From contig CM076147.1 of the NCBI GenBank assembly GCA_038025085.1, forward strand, positions 33,392,766 to 33,456,765: a stretch of 64,000 bases of DNA, read 5' to 3'. This document shows positions 30,955-44,584 of the stretch, piece by piece; position 1 is the first letter of the stretch; each line of letters starts with the position of its first letter. A program made the position numbers and the translations under genes. The notes beneath the pieces were generated by a model, which was not told the DNA's origin, searched no databases, and was given only the letters and a program-made list of their open reading frames with translations. The stretch is from Tetragonia tetragonoides (taxonomy: Eukaryota > Streptophyta > Magnoliopsida > Caryophyllales > Aizoaceae).

Positions 30955-33000
30955 CCTCCGATGTCTAGTAAGAGGCCTTCAAGCCTACCAACTATCTGAT
31001 AACCTACCCCGCAGGCCTCTCATGTCCCCTAGGGGTGTCCTGTGTGATGTGGTGTAAAAATATCCACCTTCGTTTCGGGACTTCCCGCAAGCTCAAAAAG
31101 CATGGATTATAGCCTTCATTTTCGGCTTCCCGGGGCTCGAGTGTCATTTTTGCCCAAACTTCTCCGAGGGTTTTACCATGACCTAGAGGACATTCGCATC
31201 CTCGAAATTCTATATCACCCATGCCTTTGGTGTTCCGGCTCTTACACCGGTGTACAATGAAACGCCTTTCTAAACCTATCAGAAACCATATAAGCGACCC
31301 TAACGGTCTCCCATGTCCCCTAGGGGTGTTTCGTGCGATGTGGTGCGAAAATATTCACCTTCGTTTTGAGGCCTCCCGGAAGCCTAAAAAACGTGGATTA
31401 TAGCCTTCGTTTTCGGCTTCCTGGGGCCCGGGTGTCATTTTTGGCCAAACTTTTCTGATGGGTATATCATGACCCTAGAGCACCCTCGGTGCCCAGGGAG
31501 GGTCATTCGGATCCCCGAACTTTGATATCACTCATGCTTTTGGTATTCCAACTCTTACAACAATGTCTCATAAAACGTCATTCCAAGCCTATCAGGGACC
31601 AGATAAGCGATCCCGAGGACCTCCCATGTCCCCTAGGGGTGTCCCGTGCGATGTGGTGCAAAAATATCCACCTTCGTTCCGGGGCCTCCTGTAAGCCCAA
31701 AAAACGTGGATTAGCCTTCGTTTTCGGCTTCCCTGGGCCGGGTGTCATTTTTGCCCAATCTTTTCCGATGGATATATAATAACCCTAGAGCATCCTCGGT
31801 GCCCCGGGAGGGTCATTTGGATCCCCGAACTTTTATATCACTCATGCCTTTGGTGTTCCAACTCTTACACCAATGTCCCATAAAACGCCCTTTCAAGCCT
31901 ATCAGAGACTGGATAATCGACCCCGAGGGCTTCCCATGTTCCCTAGCGGTGTCCCGTGCGATGTGGTGCAAAAATATCCACCTTCGTTTTGGGGCCTCCC
32001 GCAAGCTTAAAAAACGTGGATTATAGCCTTCATTTTCGGCTTCCCGGGGCTCGGGTGTCATATTTGCCCAAACTTCTCCGAGGGGTCTACCATGACTCTA
32101 GAGGACCCTCGATGCCCCCGGAGGATCATTCGGATCCTCGAAATTCGATATCACCCATGCCTTTTTGGTGTTCCGACTCTTACAACAGTGTACAGTGAAA
32201 CGCCTTTTCAAACCTATCAGAGACCAGATAAGCAACCCTAAGGGTCTCCCATGTCTCCTAGGGGTGCTTCGTGCGATGTAGTGCGAAAATATTCACCTTT
32301 GTTTTGAGGCCTCCCGGAAGCTCAAAAAACGTGGTTATAGCCTTCGTTTTCGGCTTCCTGGGGTCCGGGTGACATTTTCGCCCAAAATTTTCCGATGGGT
32401 ATATCATAACCCTAGAGCACCCTCGGTGCCCCTGGAGGGTCATTCGGATCCCCAAACTTTGATATTACACATGCCTTTGGTGTTCCAACTCTTACACCAA
32501 TGTCCCATAAAAAGCCCTTCCAAGCCTATCAAGGACTGGATAAGCGACCCCGAGGGCCTCCCATGTCCTCTTCCGTGCGATGTGGTGCGAAAAAATCCAC
32601 CTTCATTGTGGGACCTCCCGGAAGCCCAAAAAACGGGGATTTCGGCTTCCAAAGGCCCGGGTGTCATTTTTGCCCAAACTTCTCCGGGTGGTCTATCAAG
32701 ACCCTAGAGGACCCTTGGTGTCCCATAAAACATATTTACAAGCCTATTAGGGACTCGATAATGGGCCCAGGGGCCTCTTATGTTCCCTAATGATGTCCCG
32801 TGTAATGTGGTGCGAAAATATCCACCTTCGTTCCGGGGCCTTACAGAAGCCCAAAAAACGTGGATTATAGCCTTTGATTTTCGGCTTTCTGGGGCTCGAC
32901 TTCCGTTTTTGCCCAAACTTCTCCAGGGAGTCTATTGTCACCCTAGTGGACCTCCGGTGCCTCAGGACGGTCATTCGGGTCCTCCCAGCTCTGATTTCAC
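30955..33000. repeat. ~314-bp tandem array within Helitron 2
   Basis: About seven units of the same monomer as 4425-6100; the GATGTGGTG landmark falls near 31040, 31337, 31650, 31960, 32271, 32577 and 32804. Spacing is mostly 306-314 bp, with shorter units at each end. A GGGACATG minisatellite follows (33002-33082). It is non-coding. Confidence 0.9.
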
Positions 33001-33681
33001 TCATGGGACACGAGACTTGGGACATGGGACATTGACGCTGGGACATGGGACATGACGCTCGCTGGGCGCTAAAACATGGGGTATGGGCCACCCAGATTTT
33101 GTTTCAATAAACCCTTGATGTACTTAGTTCATTTCCATCCATAGTCTAATATGATAATCTTTGGTAGAAGAACTTTATAAAAGAGTATTCTCAAGTTTGT
33201 TAATAAAAGACTAATATCGTTTCCTAAGCACTCGGTCAAATGTAGATCAAAGTTTACAGTATGACTAATCATAATAAGTAGATCTATAATGCAACAAACA
33301 ATGTCATTTAGGGGTAGATACCTCTAACTTTTATAGAGGCACCACAAGCCAATGAATGACTCTCTTTTTTTTGTCAAAGGCTAATACACGGCCAGTGAAT
33401 GACTATTACCGTGACTTGAGGGCATCCCTCCCCACAAAATTTTAATATTTGCCCTAAAAAGATTAAAAGTCAAGTTGTGGATAAATATCTCCAAATTCCG
33501 CCTTAGTGTTGTTTTAGTTTTATTTACCAGTTAATCACAAAATTAGCACCGAAAAAGAAGAAAAAAATTATTACAACAAAGTTAAAAGCAAGACAACCTA
33601 TAAAAAACATTAAAATAAAAAATAAAAACAAAAATAAAAAGAGTAAGAACATCTCATACATCGCAAAGGCATGCACACTAA

Positions 33682-34550
33682 TTATTATCTATAATCGATT
33701 ACCATATCAATTATGAGTTCCTCCAAATATATACTAAAATTGTATGGGTTGGAGTTATATCAATATTTTACTACTAAGAACTTAATAGTGAAGATAAAGA
33801 ATTAGTGAATGACTTGAATGCACAACACAAGCATGATGCGTTTGCCTCAGCAGTTGTGAACATCTTCACTTGGAAGTCTCAATTTTGATTATTACCTCAA
33901 GGAGAGGGGGAAGAACCTCAAATAATAATACAAATACCACTTTCAATCTCGATTTCGAGGTTTCGGAATCCTTCAACAAGAGGGTCTAACATATCCTTCA
34001 AATTGTTGACATTTAGATTGAGATTTGCATATCTCACGAAATCATAAACTCTAAAAAAGATAACCTCAAAACTCTTACAAAGTGAGACAAAAAGTACCCA
34101 ATAAATGGGACAAAAAACTTGACAGATGTGAATTATTAAAGAAAAAAAACTAGCCATAACAATAACAAAACATTAAGAAATTAGGGTTTACTATCGGCAA
34201 GCAGCCCCATTCAAGAAAGATGCAGGCTAGGATTTTGGAGTAAAATAAGGGGAGCAGAGAGGAGAGAAATTAATGACAAAACTGATCTGAACTGAACTGA
34301 ACTGATCTGAACTGAATTAATTTTTCAAACTTGACCGTTAACCATTTGAAATTTGTCCAAGCATAGTCAATATTTGACTCATTTGAAAGTATGCTTTGAG
34401 ATCTTTCCGATGACATAATTATCATCATGAAATTATTTCGGAATAAAAAGTTATATGAGTGCTAAAGTTACGCATGAGCTGAACTGAGCTGAACTGAACT
34501 GAACTGGACTGAACTGAATTTAAGTAAAATTAAGGTGAATCAAACACGGC
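33682..34550. other. Intergenic with CTGAA pentanucleotide repeats
   Basis: Two clusters of (CTGAA)n-like repeats, at about 34277-34318 and 34478-34520, bracket ~160 bp. The right side ends AAGGTGAATCAAACACGGCC, resembling one end of a MITE, but no clear opposite end was found. There is no gene. Confidence 0.5.
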
Positions 34551-34817
34551 CTAAGTCTTTATCGTCATCTGACAGTATCCATGCCTAGCATAATAATCGG
34601 CATTGGCATAATCCATATATGCATCAAACCCGATTTCTTTGGCCAGCATAGCTCTGGCCTCCTTCAAGGATATTTCATCCCCTTGTCTTCCTAGACTAGC
34701 CAAGAGATGGTCTGTGTCACGAAGCCCTCGAGCTACCGCCACCGGCCGTAGAACATCACTGATATCTGGATGAGTAGTTGGCCCTCCAAACTTGAACCGT
34801 CCTGGAAAGAAGTGCAC
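34551..34817 (-). CDS. Unidentified 88-codon ORF, possible exon or gene fragment
   Basis: I do not recognise this protein. It has balanced, soluble, protein-like composition: RFKFGGPTTHPDISDV, GLRDTDHLLASLGRQG, an EARAMLAKEIGFDAY helix-like stretch, and an end in TIKT. Just before the RFKFGG segment the sequence reads TTCTTTCCAG, which looks like a splice acceptor. This could therefore be the last exon of a gene whose upstream exons are missing or unrecognised at 34830-36200. The TAG stop abuts the GGCCGTGTTTG repeat end, so the repeat may have truncated the gene. Confidence 0.4.
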   Translation of the reverse strand: MHFFPGRFKFGGPTTHPDISDVLRPVAVARGLRDTDHLLASLGRQGDEISLKEARAMLAKEIGFDAYMDYANADYYARHGYCQMTIKT

Positions 34818-36277
34818 CCCTCCACCACCTCCTCACAGCAAGTGATGGGTACCTCGGGAGTACCTTGATATCTAATCACAGGGCATATAAACATGCAAGG
34901 CTAACAACAACCCACATAATTAGTATGGCCCAAGCAATCACAGAGCCCAAACAAACCGTCAAGGGTGTACCTTTTGACATACACCCTAAACTACCTAAGA
35001 ATTTAGGTATGCCACAGGGAGGACAGCGCAGTGGCTTTCTTGCAATTTCAGAAGAAAAAATGCCACAATATACACGCGTATCAGTATCCAATACGTATAG
35101 GAACAAAAATCACAGCAGAGTATGCCAAATCAAATTCCACCATATCCGTGCTGTATTGCTGCTTATATCCTATAGTAATCTGCACCAAATTTAAAGATCA
35201 GCAGATGTGCTCTAGCTCATCCCCTTATAAAGCAAAGATAATCATTTTTACCGGTACTGTGTGCAGCTACCCATCTGGAAAAACGACTTGTATAACAAGC
35301 CACAGCTTCAGTTATCGATCATCCAGAAAACAACGCATACAGGAGCTTAGCTAGCTACACCAGTCGTTCTCCATACGGCCCTCAAATTCCTCAATAACAA
35401 GGAATTTGAGCTACCCAGAATCCTTTTGGAGCTAGTTGAGACGAAATTTGAAGAAGTCCTTCAACCAGTATCAATAACCTGAAGTTGTATACAGGAACAG
35501 TGTACACAGTGCAATTTCAATGCCTTACGACACTGCTGGAACTTGAGTGTGACGATATAGATTCCAACTACTGTAGTGAACTCTTCGAAGGCACATCATT
35601 CCCTGCACATGGCAACCAACTGAAACTAATCTCAATGCATCTTCTATATTCACTAGCTATGCAGGCTACAGCTACAGTAGACAAATCATGAACACAATAT
35701 AACACTCTTCAATTCACAGTCGATGGAAAAGGAAAGTTTCTTCCACTGGCACAAATGGTGCATGATATATACTCTCTTTTGAGGAGGGGGAGTGTAGGGA
35801 AGAATTTGTATTTTCACCTGTACATGGTATGCTAACAATTTCACTGCCTCGTCAGCACACTGAGACACCAGGAATTAGCTTGTTGAGCAATTAACGTATC
35901 AGAATATAACCCATGAAACTATTTTGCTTCGCAGTGTAAATAAAAATTCAACAAACACACATGAAATAACAACTTGAAGAGATAATGATCGAAGAAATAT
36001 GATAAATGGACAAAGGTAAAAACAGATTCATCAGCAGACAACTATGCCAACAGATCATCGTTTTTTCCCTCAATCCTCAGGGACATCGAAAAAACAAAAG
36101 ATGGTAGCAAAAGAAGGTCTACCGAGGAATAAGTACAAAGAGCTTTCCATAGGCAGCTAGGCATGTCAGAAAAGCATGAGACGTTTATATCACAAGAACA
36201 TATCTAAAAAAAGTTTATATCAAAAGAAATTTATGCATAGGTGCCCAGATATTCATGACTGCAGCAAGCATTCTCTA
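34818..36277. other. No gene recognised
   Basis: Mixed-composition sequence with several short ORFs on both strands lacking domains or conserved partners. It could hold upstream exons of the ORF at 34551-34817, but I could not identify them. Confidence 0.4.
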
Positions 36278-39200
36278 ACAACAAATTGTAACAGGACCTA
36301 TGACCTTCCGCAAAATTGTCACGTCAAAACAATTTAAATGAAAGCTGATCTTATTCTGGTGCTACAGGCTATACCATTAAAATACAGTGCTGATTGTCTC
36401 TCTTCCCAGCAAATATGATTGCCCATCCCACAGTATCCATCAATTAGACAAAGAGATGTGCTGAATGTACAACCAAGAAACAAAAGATTGTAAATTAGCT
36501 TCACGACGTAGTGAACTTCTATGCTTCAATAGGTTTAATTTCACATGAAGTTTCAAAATTCAAGTTGCATAACTTGAAATTAAACCCCAAAACTTGATAA
36601 TTGGAACGGACAGTATTTGAAGGCAGTCCACAAAAGAATATCAATCAAGCCTAAGACATTGTCTTCCAAGAATATCCACTCATTGTTGACCTAATTGTTA
36701 GCACAATTGGTCAGAGAGACACATGAAGTAACTAAGCTACTCAGACCAACAATTCCTGACTTTCATCACTAAAAAGGCTACTATCTACTACATATAACAG
36801 ATATCACGAAGAAAACCAGGAGACAACTCATACATCAACATGTGAGGGTTGAAACCTTGTCCCTCTTGGAGAGGATGGGCACACATCTCAAAGATTATTT
36901 TCACTAGAACCAAAAAAAAAAGACCAACAATTAAGCATCTATACTTATATATAATTTTTTCAAAAGAAAACTTAGCATCTATTTTAAAAGTGAACAAACT
37001 CAATGCAAATTGAGAGCAGTTAAAAATGGGAGATGGTTGGGTGCCCCTGATGGACTAAGATTTTTTTTTTTTTTTTTTTGTGCAATAGAAGGAAAACATT
37101 TGGATCATCCACTACTACTAATATTAGAAGGGGAATCTCTGGGTGCCCCATTAGAGCCACCTAACCATTTACCATATAGATTATGCAATATACTTCACAC
37201 AACAGAAAGATAAACCATAACAAAGAAATGCAACTGATGAGCTGAAGCTCAGACCATATCATTTGTCTGCAAGACAAGCATAGAATGAAGCTAAGTCTGG
37301 TCTCTCTAAAACCAGAGTGTTTCACAACACAATTCAACACACAAAATGGTAGAGCAAGATTGAACAATTACTGACCATTTTCCTCCACCATGGCACCATG
37401 ATATGTGAAAATATATATTCCATTATGATAGATGAAGGCAGAAACAAAGAAGCTGAAACTCAAAGCAACAAAAGTTGAGAATAAGATGTGTTTAGAGAAG
37501 TTCAAAGTTATCCAATGTAAAGCTACCGCACAGCACATTGGGAAAATTGTTTTCTGGTAAAAATATGAAAGACACATGTAAAGCACCTGTCTCTGCCTTC
37601 GTTTTACCTCTTAAATAATAAGAGGAAATGGGTGGAGAAAATATTTGATGAATGATATGTAAACCCTTCCTACGGGCCCCTATTACAACGATTAATTCCC
37701 ATGTAAAGTCAGTCCTTTCCCCCTAAACAAATAACCCACAACAGATTGTATGGATAATATGAGAGTTTAAGAAATGAAGATAGGATAAGAAAGTTAAGAG
37801 TGAAAGTCTTCCCACACGAAAAAGTGAATATTCAGAACTTCCAAAACGTAAGTGAGAAATTCATTCGGCTTGCAGGGACCACTTGTGTTCCAACCAGTCA
37901 AGCACAACATTTGCAGTTCAGACTAAAAGACTTCATCAATAATACCTCATTATTTTTAAAGGAAGGATCCTTTTGAAAATCAATATAAATCAGGCAAAAA
38001 AAAAAATATTACAAAAACTTCCAAAGACGGTCTTTCCGTAACTTTTGGTGAAACAAGGGTCACTGCTCATCATAAGTGACCCCTATACTTCTATATAGTA
38101 ACCCCTTTTTCTTTGAGTTGGTCTCACACAAGACTTGCTGAATAAATAAAAATAAAAATAAAAGAAAAAACTGCAGCTAAATGCATGTCATGCCAATAAA
38201 AATCCCCAAATGCCAAAGAACCAAACAATTGACTGTTCAGTGGCACCTACAACCCCCACCCGGAGTATGCTAAAGAATAAAGACCAATTCAAACATTTCC
38301 CAGTCATGTGATGCTTATGATTAATCACCAGCCAACAAACTACCTGCAATCCACTGAGCATTTACTCAAGCCTGAGCAAGGGCCTCTTCATTTGGTCCAT
38401 GCATGCTCTACGGACATCCTCAATTCTTCTTTGACAGGACAGAATTAAGGAATAGAACTAAAGCATCTTCCCTCGACCACAATTTTGCCAAACTCTCATG
38501 CAATCTGCAAACAGCGCTACTGAAGACTGAAAATTTTCCTTGAGAAAGCGACTGCAAAAACATTTAGCTTAGCATTTAGAAGGGAGGGGCGCCAACTGTA
38601 CCCTGTTGGCCTTCCGTCCTTGCAAATTTTAGTGCAGCTTCAAGCCAAGAGACTGCCTCCAAAGGAGGAGTATCGCAACATTTCCGCTTGTCTTTCATCA
38701 TTTTCCTTTCCTAATAAGTAACATAACAAATCAAGATTAGAAGCATCACCTACACATCTCTCCTTACCTTCACTCTTTAAGCATTGGATTTAAACAAAAG
38801 ACCAAAATAGTAGGGTAAAGGAAAACGACATTTTTTAAGCAAACGTATAAGGGTTATTATACACTCCCCCAAGCATTCTCATTACATGTCAACAGCATTG
38901 ACTCTCCTCATCCTAATCAACCATTACATCTCCAATCAAAATACAACAGAATGCATAATTTTTAAGGATATTTACTAATAAAAATCCTGAAAACATCATT
39001 CCATACACCAAAATTGAAAAATGAGCATCAGCAAAAAAAAAAATGTTGGCTGAACAAAACTGTGCAAGCTGTACAGTAGTTCAACAAATAAGCTAAGATT
39101 GGCAAAAAAGACACATGAGCTCATGGATAAGATGCCCTCTGCTGTAATAACTAGATCTCACTCCATCATGCGCATGCATTATGATTTTCACTTTCAATCA

Positions 39201-42200
39201 TTATGACTTTCACTTTCAATTACCAAAGGTCGCTGCTTCAATATGGTTGTTGTGTACCAAAACATACTATGGACATGCTCTCCGCCCTATGAATCATGCA
39301 TGATGTTATCCACAAAATCAAGACAAGTGTTACTAGCTATGAAGCACTTAGCTCAAGCCGCATAAAAACCTGAAATTAGAGAAATTATATCCTGAACAGA
39401 TTGAGGTTTGCGCTCAGAGATCCATTGGCATCCTGCCTTCAACGCACAACAGCATACACCTAGGGAAACAACAGTCAAACTTTCCCCAATCCAGCATTTG
39501 TTCATCCTATTAGCCACCTGCACACAATTACCTATATGTATTTAGATGTTCAACAATCAGGAACGAATTAGCAGTCTCCTTCATTCACACTTCCATCTAG
39601 TAGAAGAGAGTCAACTTCTGGTGAAAACTACAGGATAGGTATCTAAGATTACTCTATACCATTCATCTCAGACTCCACGTATGCAAAACTTCTTCCCATT
39701 TTCTTTTCCTTCCTCCCCTCCCCACCCCACCCCACTCCACCAGCAGCAGGGAAGGTCTTCAATGTGGAAGCACTCAGCATTTGTCTTGCACTTACATTAG
39801 CTACTTATGCTGATGCATGCTGCTAATTTTCCTATCCTTCAATGCTAGTATACAGCCTCTTTAAAAGTGAGAGGGCATGGAGAAGAGAAAATATTCACTG
39901 AAGAATATGTGAATCCCTCCTATAGTCTCTGGTGACTGAAGCAGAAAATCCTGTGGCCTGGCAAACTATCAGCTTGCTTAAAGGGCTACTGGGTTTAAAT
40001 ACTACTTTCTAGGAAAAAAGCGTCATTATGCAAGTTTCTGCTTGACTTAGAAGGTCTTCTAAAGTCCCTTCAGGCCAGATCAGTGCATGAATATGTTCTC
40101 AAGTCAGTGTTTGATAAGTAGAAGAAGAGTCCAGACTCGAGATGAAGGCATGAGTTGCTGAAGGTTGACAAGCTCCATGACACACCCAAGAGAAGCTCAG
40201 TTAGGTAAATCAAGCAGGAAAGCTGATATCAACCCATTTTATGGTCTCTTCACCAAACTGATACCTGGATAGAAATGACTTGGAAAATGGTAAGTTATCA
40301 GGTTCCAGGGCGTGCATTTGTTACCTGGTTGCTATTCCAACACGATAACTACAAAACATAGACTGCATAAGATAGGGCTACTCCATGAATTGCGGTGGCC
40401 CATGTCAACAGGAGCTGAGGAAACTGGATTTTATTTGTTTATGATACAGAACTGTCAAGATACTGTGGAGGGTGACCTTGATAACAAAAGAGGGAACTGT
40501 TAACAAACCGAGTTGCTGTTGTCTCAGCTTGTGTCTACTACTTGTGAATGTGCACTTGTGCAGCAATGGATGTGGTTCAAAGAGGAGGACATTAACAGCT
40601 TATAGTGCCAAAACGGTTAACGGCCGGAGAATGAGAAACACTGCCCTACCGTTTGTAAGAAATGGGAGATATACACTTCTCGTTGGTAGGCTAAACTTGT
40701 GACTGTACCTTGTATAGTTACTGGGGTACGCCCCTGTATACATTTGTAAATATCTCTTACAAGTTACTACTACAAGTTTTGTCAAAAAAAAAAATAGAGA
40801 TATTGTGAAGATGTGAATAAGTGTAAGCCAATAGAAGCTTCCAATGAACATTCATATTCCATTAATTAACCACAGGATAAAAGGACATGCAAAGCTCTGA
40901 TAGTGACAAAAAATTCAGATCTGATAATGATACAAAGAGATATCAAATGCTTACCAGTTATCCAGTGAAGTTGACAGATCTGGCCCCCATTTAACTTCAG
41001 AACCCCCCCCCCCCCCCAGAAGCCCCTCTGCAAAAGAAAAGGTAGAGAACCAAAGACAAGAAGGTGTTAAGAGGGGTGTTCATATCAAGGAAGCATGATG
41101 TTCAGAAATAGAGATTTTCAAGTATTATCCAGAGAATTGTTGCAATATCATAACGGACTGAACCGACTGATAGCTAAAGGGGAGGCATTGAGTTCTAGAT
41201 GTGGACTCCTTTTGGGAGGGATACCAGTGAAATATTAATAAATTATTTCCTGATCTGACAGAGCCCTAAATAAACGAATTTCAAACTTACTTCAAATAAT
41301 CCAAAAGATCTAGAGAAGGCTCATATTATTCAAAATAATAGTTCAGACAATGTTAGCAAGAAATTGCAGGTGGAAATATATATATACTAAGCTGATGATC
41401 AGCTTCCCTTCTGAAGCACACCCCTTCCTTTCCTAAGGAATTCGCAGAAGAAACAGACGGCAGTTAAAAGAACTATCAATTGAATAGTCACATATTCCGT
41501 GATCAGTAACATTTAGAGCTCCACCCCCAACCTCAAAATCTCTGATCTGAAAATAATTAGCAGAAAAGGAAATATAATAGTACTCAGCTTAGCAACCTAG
41601 TATGATGCAAGGAAATTTGAAGGTCTAGTGAAATTACAGCAAGGTATCATTGATATTAACGATATTGAAAAGGTAATTTTGCAACTTCGAGCAAACACAC
41701 GTTTTCGATCATTGAACTTAACGAATGACGAGTACTATTTGAAAACAAATTGATATTCATTGAAAGCAAACATAAAAGGAGACATTACAGAAGATTACCA
41801 GGGATATAACTAGTCAACTTAACATTTCACATTCTCAGTGACTGGAAATACAATCAAACAAGGTACCTCAAATTTGAGGTATATCTCTGTAATTTCATTA
41901 AACTCCGTGAAATTTTTTCCAATAATAACACTACATGCATTAGGCAATCAGCTCATCATGCATCACTGAGATGTCATGACCTGTCAAAACACTCTTTTAT
42001 ATAAGCTCAACATTCACCCCATACCTGTACCCTCCCTGCTTCTACATGACTGCAAACAGAGATGATATGGCCACTTCCTCTTGACTACCCTTTGCTCACT
42101 TTCCTGATAATCAATAATAAATTTATTGAAATAGTATTCAGTTATTTTGGCATCTAAGTAGGAAATATGACGAACGAGAGGACAAGTGAACCCCCTTCTT

Positions 42201-43324
42201 ATTGGTCCATGTCAGCAAATTTTACTTAAATATCAATTTTTATGATAAAAATATGTTAACTAATAATAGTCACTGCAACTTGTAAAGATTTTACGCCTTT
42301 TGTTCACATTTTAGTCCCCGCCAGGAAAGAATTTCTCTTTGGGAGGGGAGATTGGGGGAGGAGAGGCTTTAGAAATCATATGAAGTTTGGAGCACTCGGG
42401 TAAACACTTACTGTTGGCCGCTGCGGAACATAGTTCACTGCAAAGGACCCCTTCTTCAGGTGTTAGCAAGAGAAATTCTTAGAAGAAATATATAAGCATA
42501 CAGCAAGTATCCACTTTAAAAGATAATAATAATAATAAGAGGTACAGATTGAAGTGTCCATACAGTTGAAAAATGGATCGAAGTCGTCGTAGTTGAGATG
42601 TGACAAATTAGGCTCAACCCAGCAAGAGAACATGAGATTCCAGAGTAGTTAAAACTCCATCAGCACAAACATTTGCAAGACACATAACTAAAATATAAAA
42701 GAACAAAGAACATCTGTCCATATGATCTGCTGCACAGTTTGTATGATAATGTAAGTTCAGAATCGGAGTAGAAGGTATCCCATGCTGGCGAGATCCAGAG
42801 TCAAACAAGACAAGACATTATGAAGTTAATGTGTTATTGATGTTGGAATTCCACTTTAATCTAAAAAACACACGTAGAGCAACATTGGAGCTCTTACATA
42901 AGATGAATTTTACCTTTACCGAGCTAAACAACAGTATCCCTGCAAAACTTTCCATGTTTCCTCCTCTTGGCAGTAAATTACATGACTCATGGGAGAAGAC
43001 AGCCAACAAGAATGTTAAACATACAACAGAGCAACCACCAATTGGCGTTCCTCAAATCCCCCTTCCGTTGGTTCCTAATAAACAAATCCCTTGTCACATA
43101 CATGCTCCGCGACAGAAAATGTACAGACATCTCATGCTCGAACCCTCAATTCACTAGGAAGGGTCGAGCTTCATCACATGGGTAGGACTCATCTGGCTCT
43201 GGACGGAGGCCACGTTTTTTAAGTAGCACCATCATGAACAACGAGGCTTAACTGTAATGTCCTTCAAACCAAAATGACCAACCCAACGATATCACAAGGC
43301 AGATACAATTGTTCTTCTGATATT
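36278..43324. repeat. Non-coding flank downstream of ADA1, duplicated at 19005-22240
   Basis: This is collinear with the shorter partner, with extra sequence here, for example 37970-39500. That includes AGACGGTCTTTCCGTAA…GGTCTCACACAAGAC at 38025-38145, a dispersed-repeat-like stretch. A C14 run is at about 41004. No convincing ORF was found. Parts may be 3'UTR or downstream non-coding transcript, but the sequence does not say. Confidence 0.6.
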
Positions 43325-44584
43325 TCATTCCTCAAATGCCTGCATGGATATTTTTTCCAACAGCAAAGGCCAGTCTTCTCCAAGTTGTTGAGGATTTAAT
43401 TCCATTGCGACCTTGAAATCAAGCAAGGAAACAGAATGCTGAACTCTCTGTTCTTCTACAGGACCACCACCACCACTTTGCATATGTAAATGATTACTTG
43501 GCCAGAGACCATTAGTAAGCTTGCCATGAATTTGTTGTTTCTGGACAGGATACTTTGACATGTCATTTGCAGATCTTGCTCCGACGAAATCTACACATGA
43601 CCTAATTAACCGCTTTAAATATACATCCAACATGTTATTTAAGGTGTTGGCGCACTCCATGGTAACGCCTGCAACACCCTGTGCCTCTGCAATCTGCTCC
43701 ATCCGTCTCCTGAGTGTTTCAGAATCAGACAACCCAACACTATCAAAGAAGTTAACGTAATCACCCATGTGTGTCACGGGTAATGCTTTGCGGGCTCCAC
43801 CAGTGCTAGCTGAGCAATATGGAATTCCGAGAGGAGCAAATAGGGGACTTTTGGAAAACTTCAAGCGGTTAGCCTGTTCCACCTCTTCCCCATCTTCAAC
43901 AACAGCTACATTATTCTGTTCTTTACATCGGACAAGACTGGGAACATCTGCAGGTTTCTTCATCATTAATCTCTCTTCATTCTCAGGCTGCTCAGCAAGT
44001 CCTCGTGCCTGCTGCAAAGGCCTTTGATAATCACAAGGTGTCAACTCCCCATTGTCTACAATTTTCCCACCACTATCTTCTGTTGCAGTTGACTGGTGTG
44101 AAACAGAATCTACCTTCCCATTTGGACCAAGAGGACTTGGCCTATCTCTGAGCTTCCTGGGTATCCCAGTCCTGACTTTTCGTGGGGACATCGGTAGAAC
44201 AACCCCATTTGACCAAACAGGTGCGACCGAACTTTGATTATGGGCCAGAGCTGCAGCCTGACCATGGCCATCATCTACAGCAAGGGAACTCCTCCCAGCT
44301 GCAGTAGCGAGCTTTGCGGGACCCACTTCATGAACTGGTGGAGGAGGGGCCTTGCCACTAGAAGCATTCTTCAGAATGGCCTTTATCATCTGATTATGCA
44401 AAGGGAAGTTTTCCCTCCCAAGTATCCGATAACACGACTTGTCAAAGTCACTCTTACTTAACTTCTGATTTATATATCTACTCAAACTAGAGAAGTACCT
44501 CTTGAACCTCTCCGGTCCGACCTTCTTAACTAATTGAGCCTTCAACTCACCCGTGTCCATTCTCGAACTCTTATCCGGCTGCAT
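43325..44584 (-). CDS. ADA1: SAGA complex subunit ADA1 / Hfi1-type (transcriptional adapter 1)
   Basis: The 419-residue product matches the plant ADA1 family, a structural core subunit of the nuclear SAGA histone acetyltransferase coactivator. The N-terminal SAGA-Tad1 region (about 1-75) reads MQPDKSSRMDTGELKAQLVK then SLSRYINQKLSKSDFDKSCY and ILGRENFPLHNQMI. A long, low-conservation linker contains PRKVRTGIPRKLRDR. A C-terminal helical, histone-fold-like part (about 280-345) contains SETLRRRMEQIAEAQGVAGV and ANTLNNMLDVYLKRLIRSC. The single coding exon is intact. The start is the first Met, as family members begin MQP…SR; Met9 is an alternative. A 5'UTR intron is likely (donor AATAAG-GTCAGA at 45217/45216). 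A broken paralogue lies at 22245-23100. Confidence 0.9.
   Translation of the reverse strand: MQPDKSSRMDTGELKAQLVKKVGPERFKRYFSSLSRYINQKLSKSDFDKSCYRILGRENFPLHNQMIKAILKNASSGKAPPPPVHEVGPAKLATAAGRSSLAVDDGHGQAAALAHNQSSVAPVWSNGVVLPMSPRKVRTGIPRKLRDRPSPLGPNGKVDSVSHQSTATEDSGGKIVDNGELTPCDYQRPLQQARGLAEQPENEERLMMKKPADVPSLVRCKEQNNVAVVEDGEEVEQANRLKFSKSPLFAPLGIPYCSASTGGARKALPVTHMGDYVNFFDSVGLSDSETLRRRMEQIAEAQGVAGVTMECANTLNNMLDVYLKRLIRSCVDFVGARSANDMSKYPVQKQQIHGKLTNGLWPSNHLHMQSGGGGPVEEQRVQHSVSLLDFKVAMELNPQQLGEDWPLLLEKISMQAFEE

Larger units (their letters stand above)
26540..33681 (+). mobile_element. Non-autonomous Helitron, copy 2, with nested insertions
   Basis: The 5' end TCTATATAATTAGATTAAAA follows an A and the 3' end is ATGCACACTAA followed by T, fitting Helitron rules (5' TC, 3' CTRR, A-T target). 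The degenerate hairpin TACAT…ATGCA precedes the end. It is collinear with 3180-6899 (shared ATAATGGAGTTTAATGACTC, CAATGAATGACT and TTTGCCCTAAA… blocks) except for a 3.07-kb insertion at 27429-30500 and extra 5'-end copies. It has no Rep/helicase gene. A (GA)n tract lies at 26832-26874. Confidence 0.78.

Noticed and set aside
34277..34550. Complete MITE around the CTGAA repeats
   Set aside because: Only one plausible end (GGCCGTGTTTGATTCACC) was found, with no inverted partner or target duplication.
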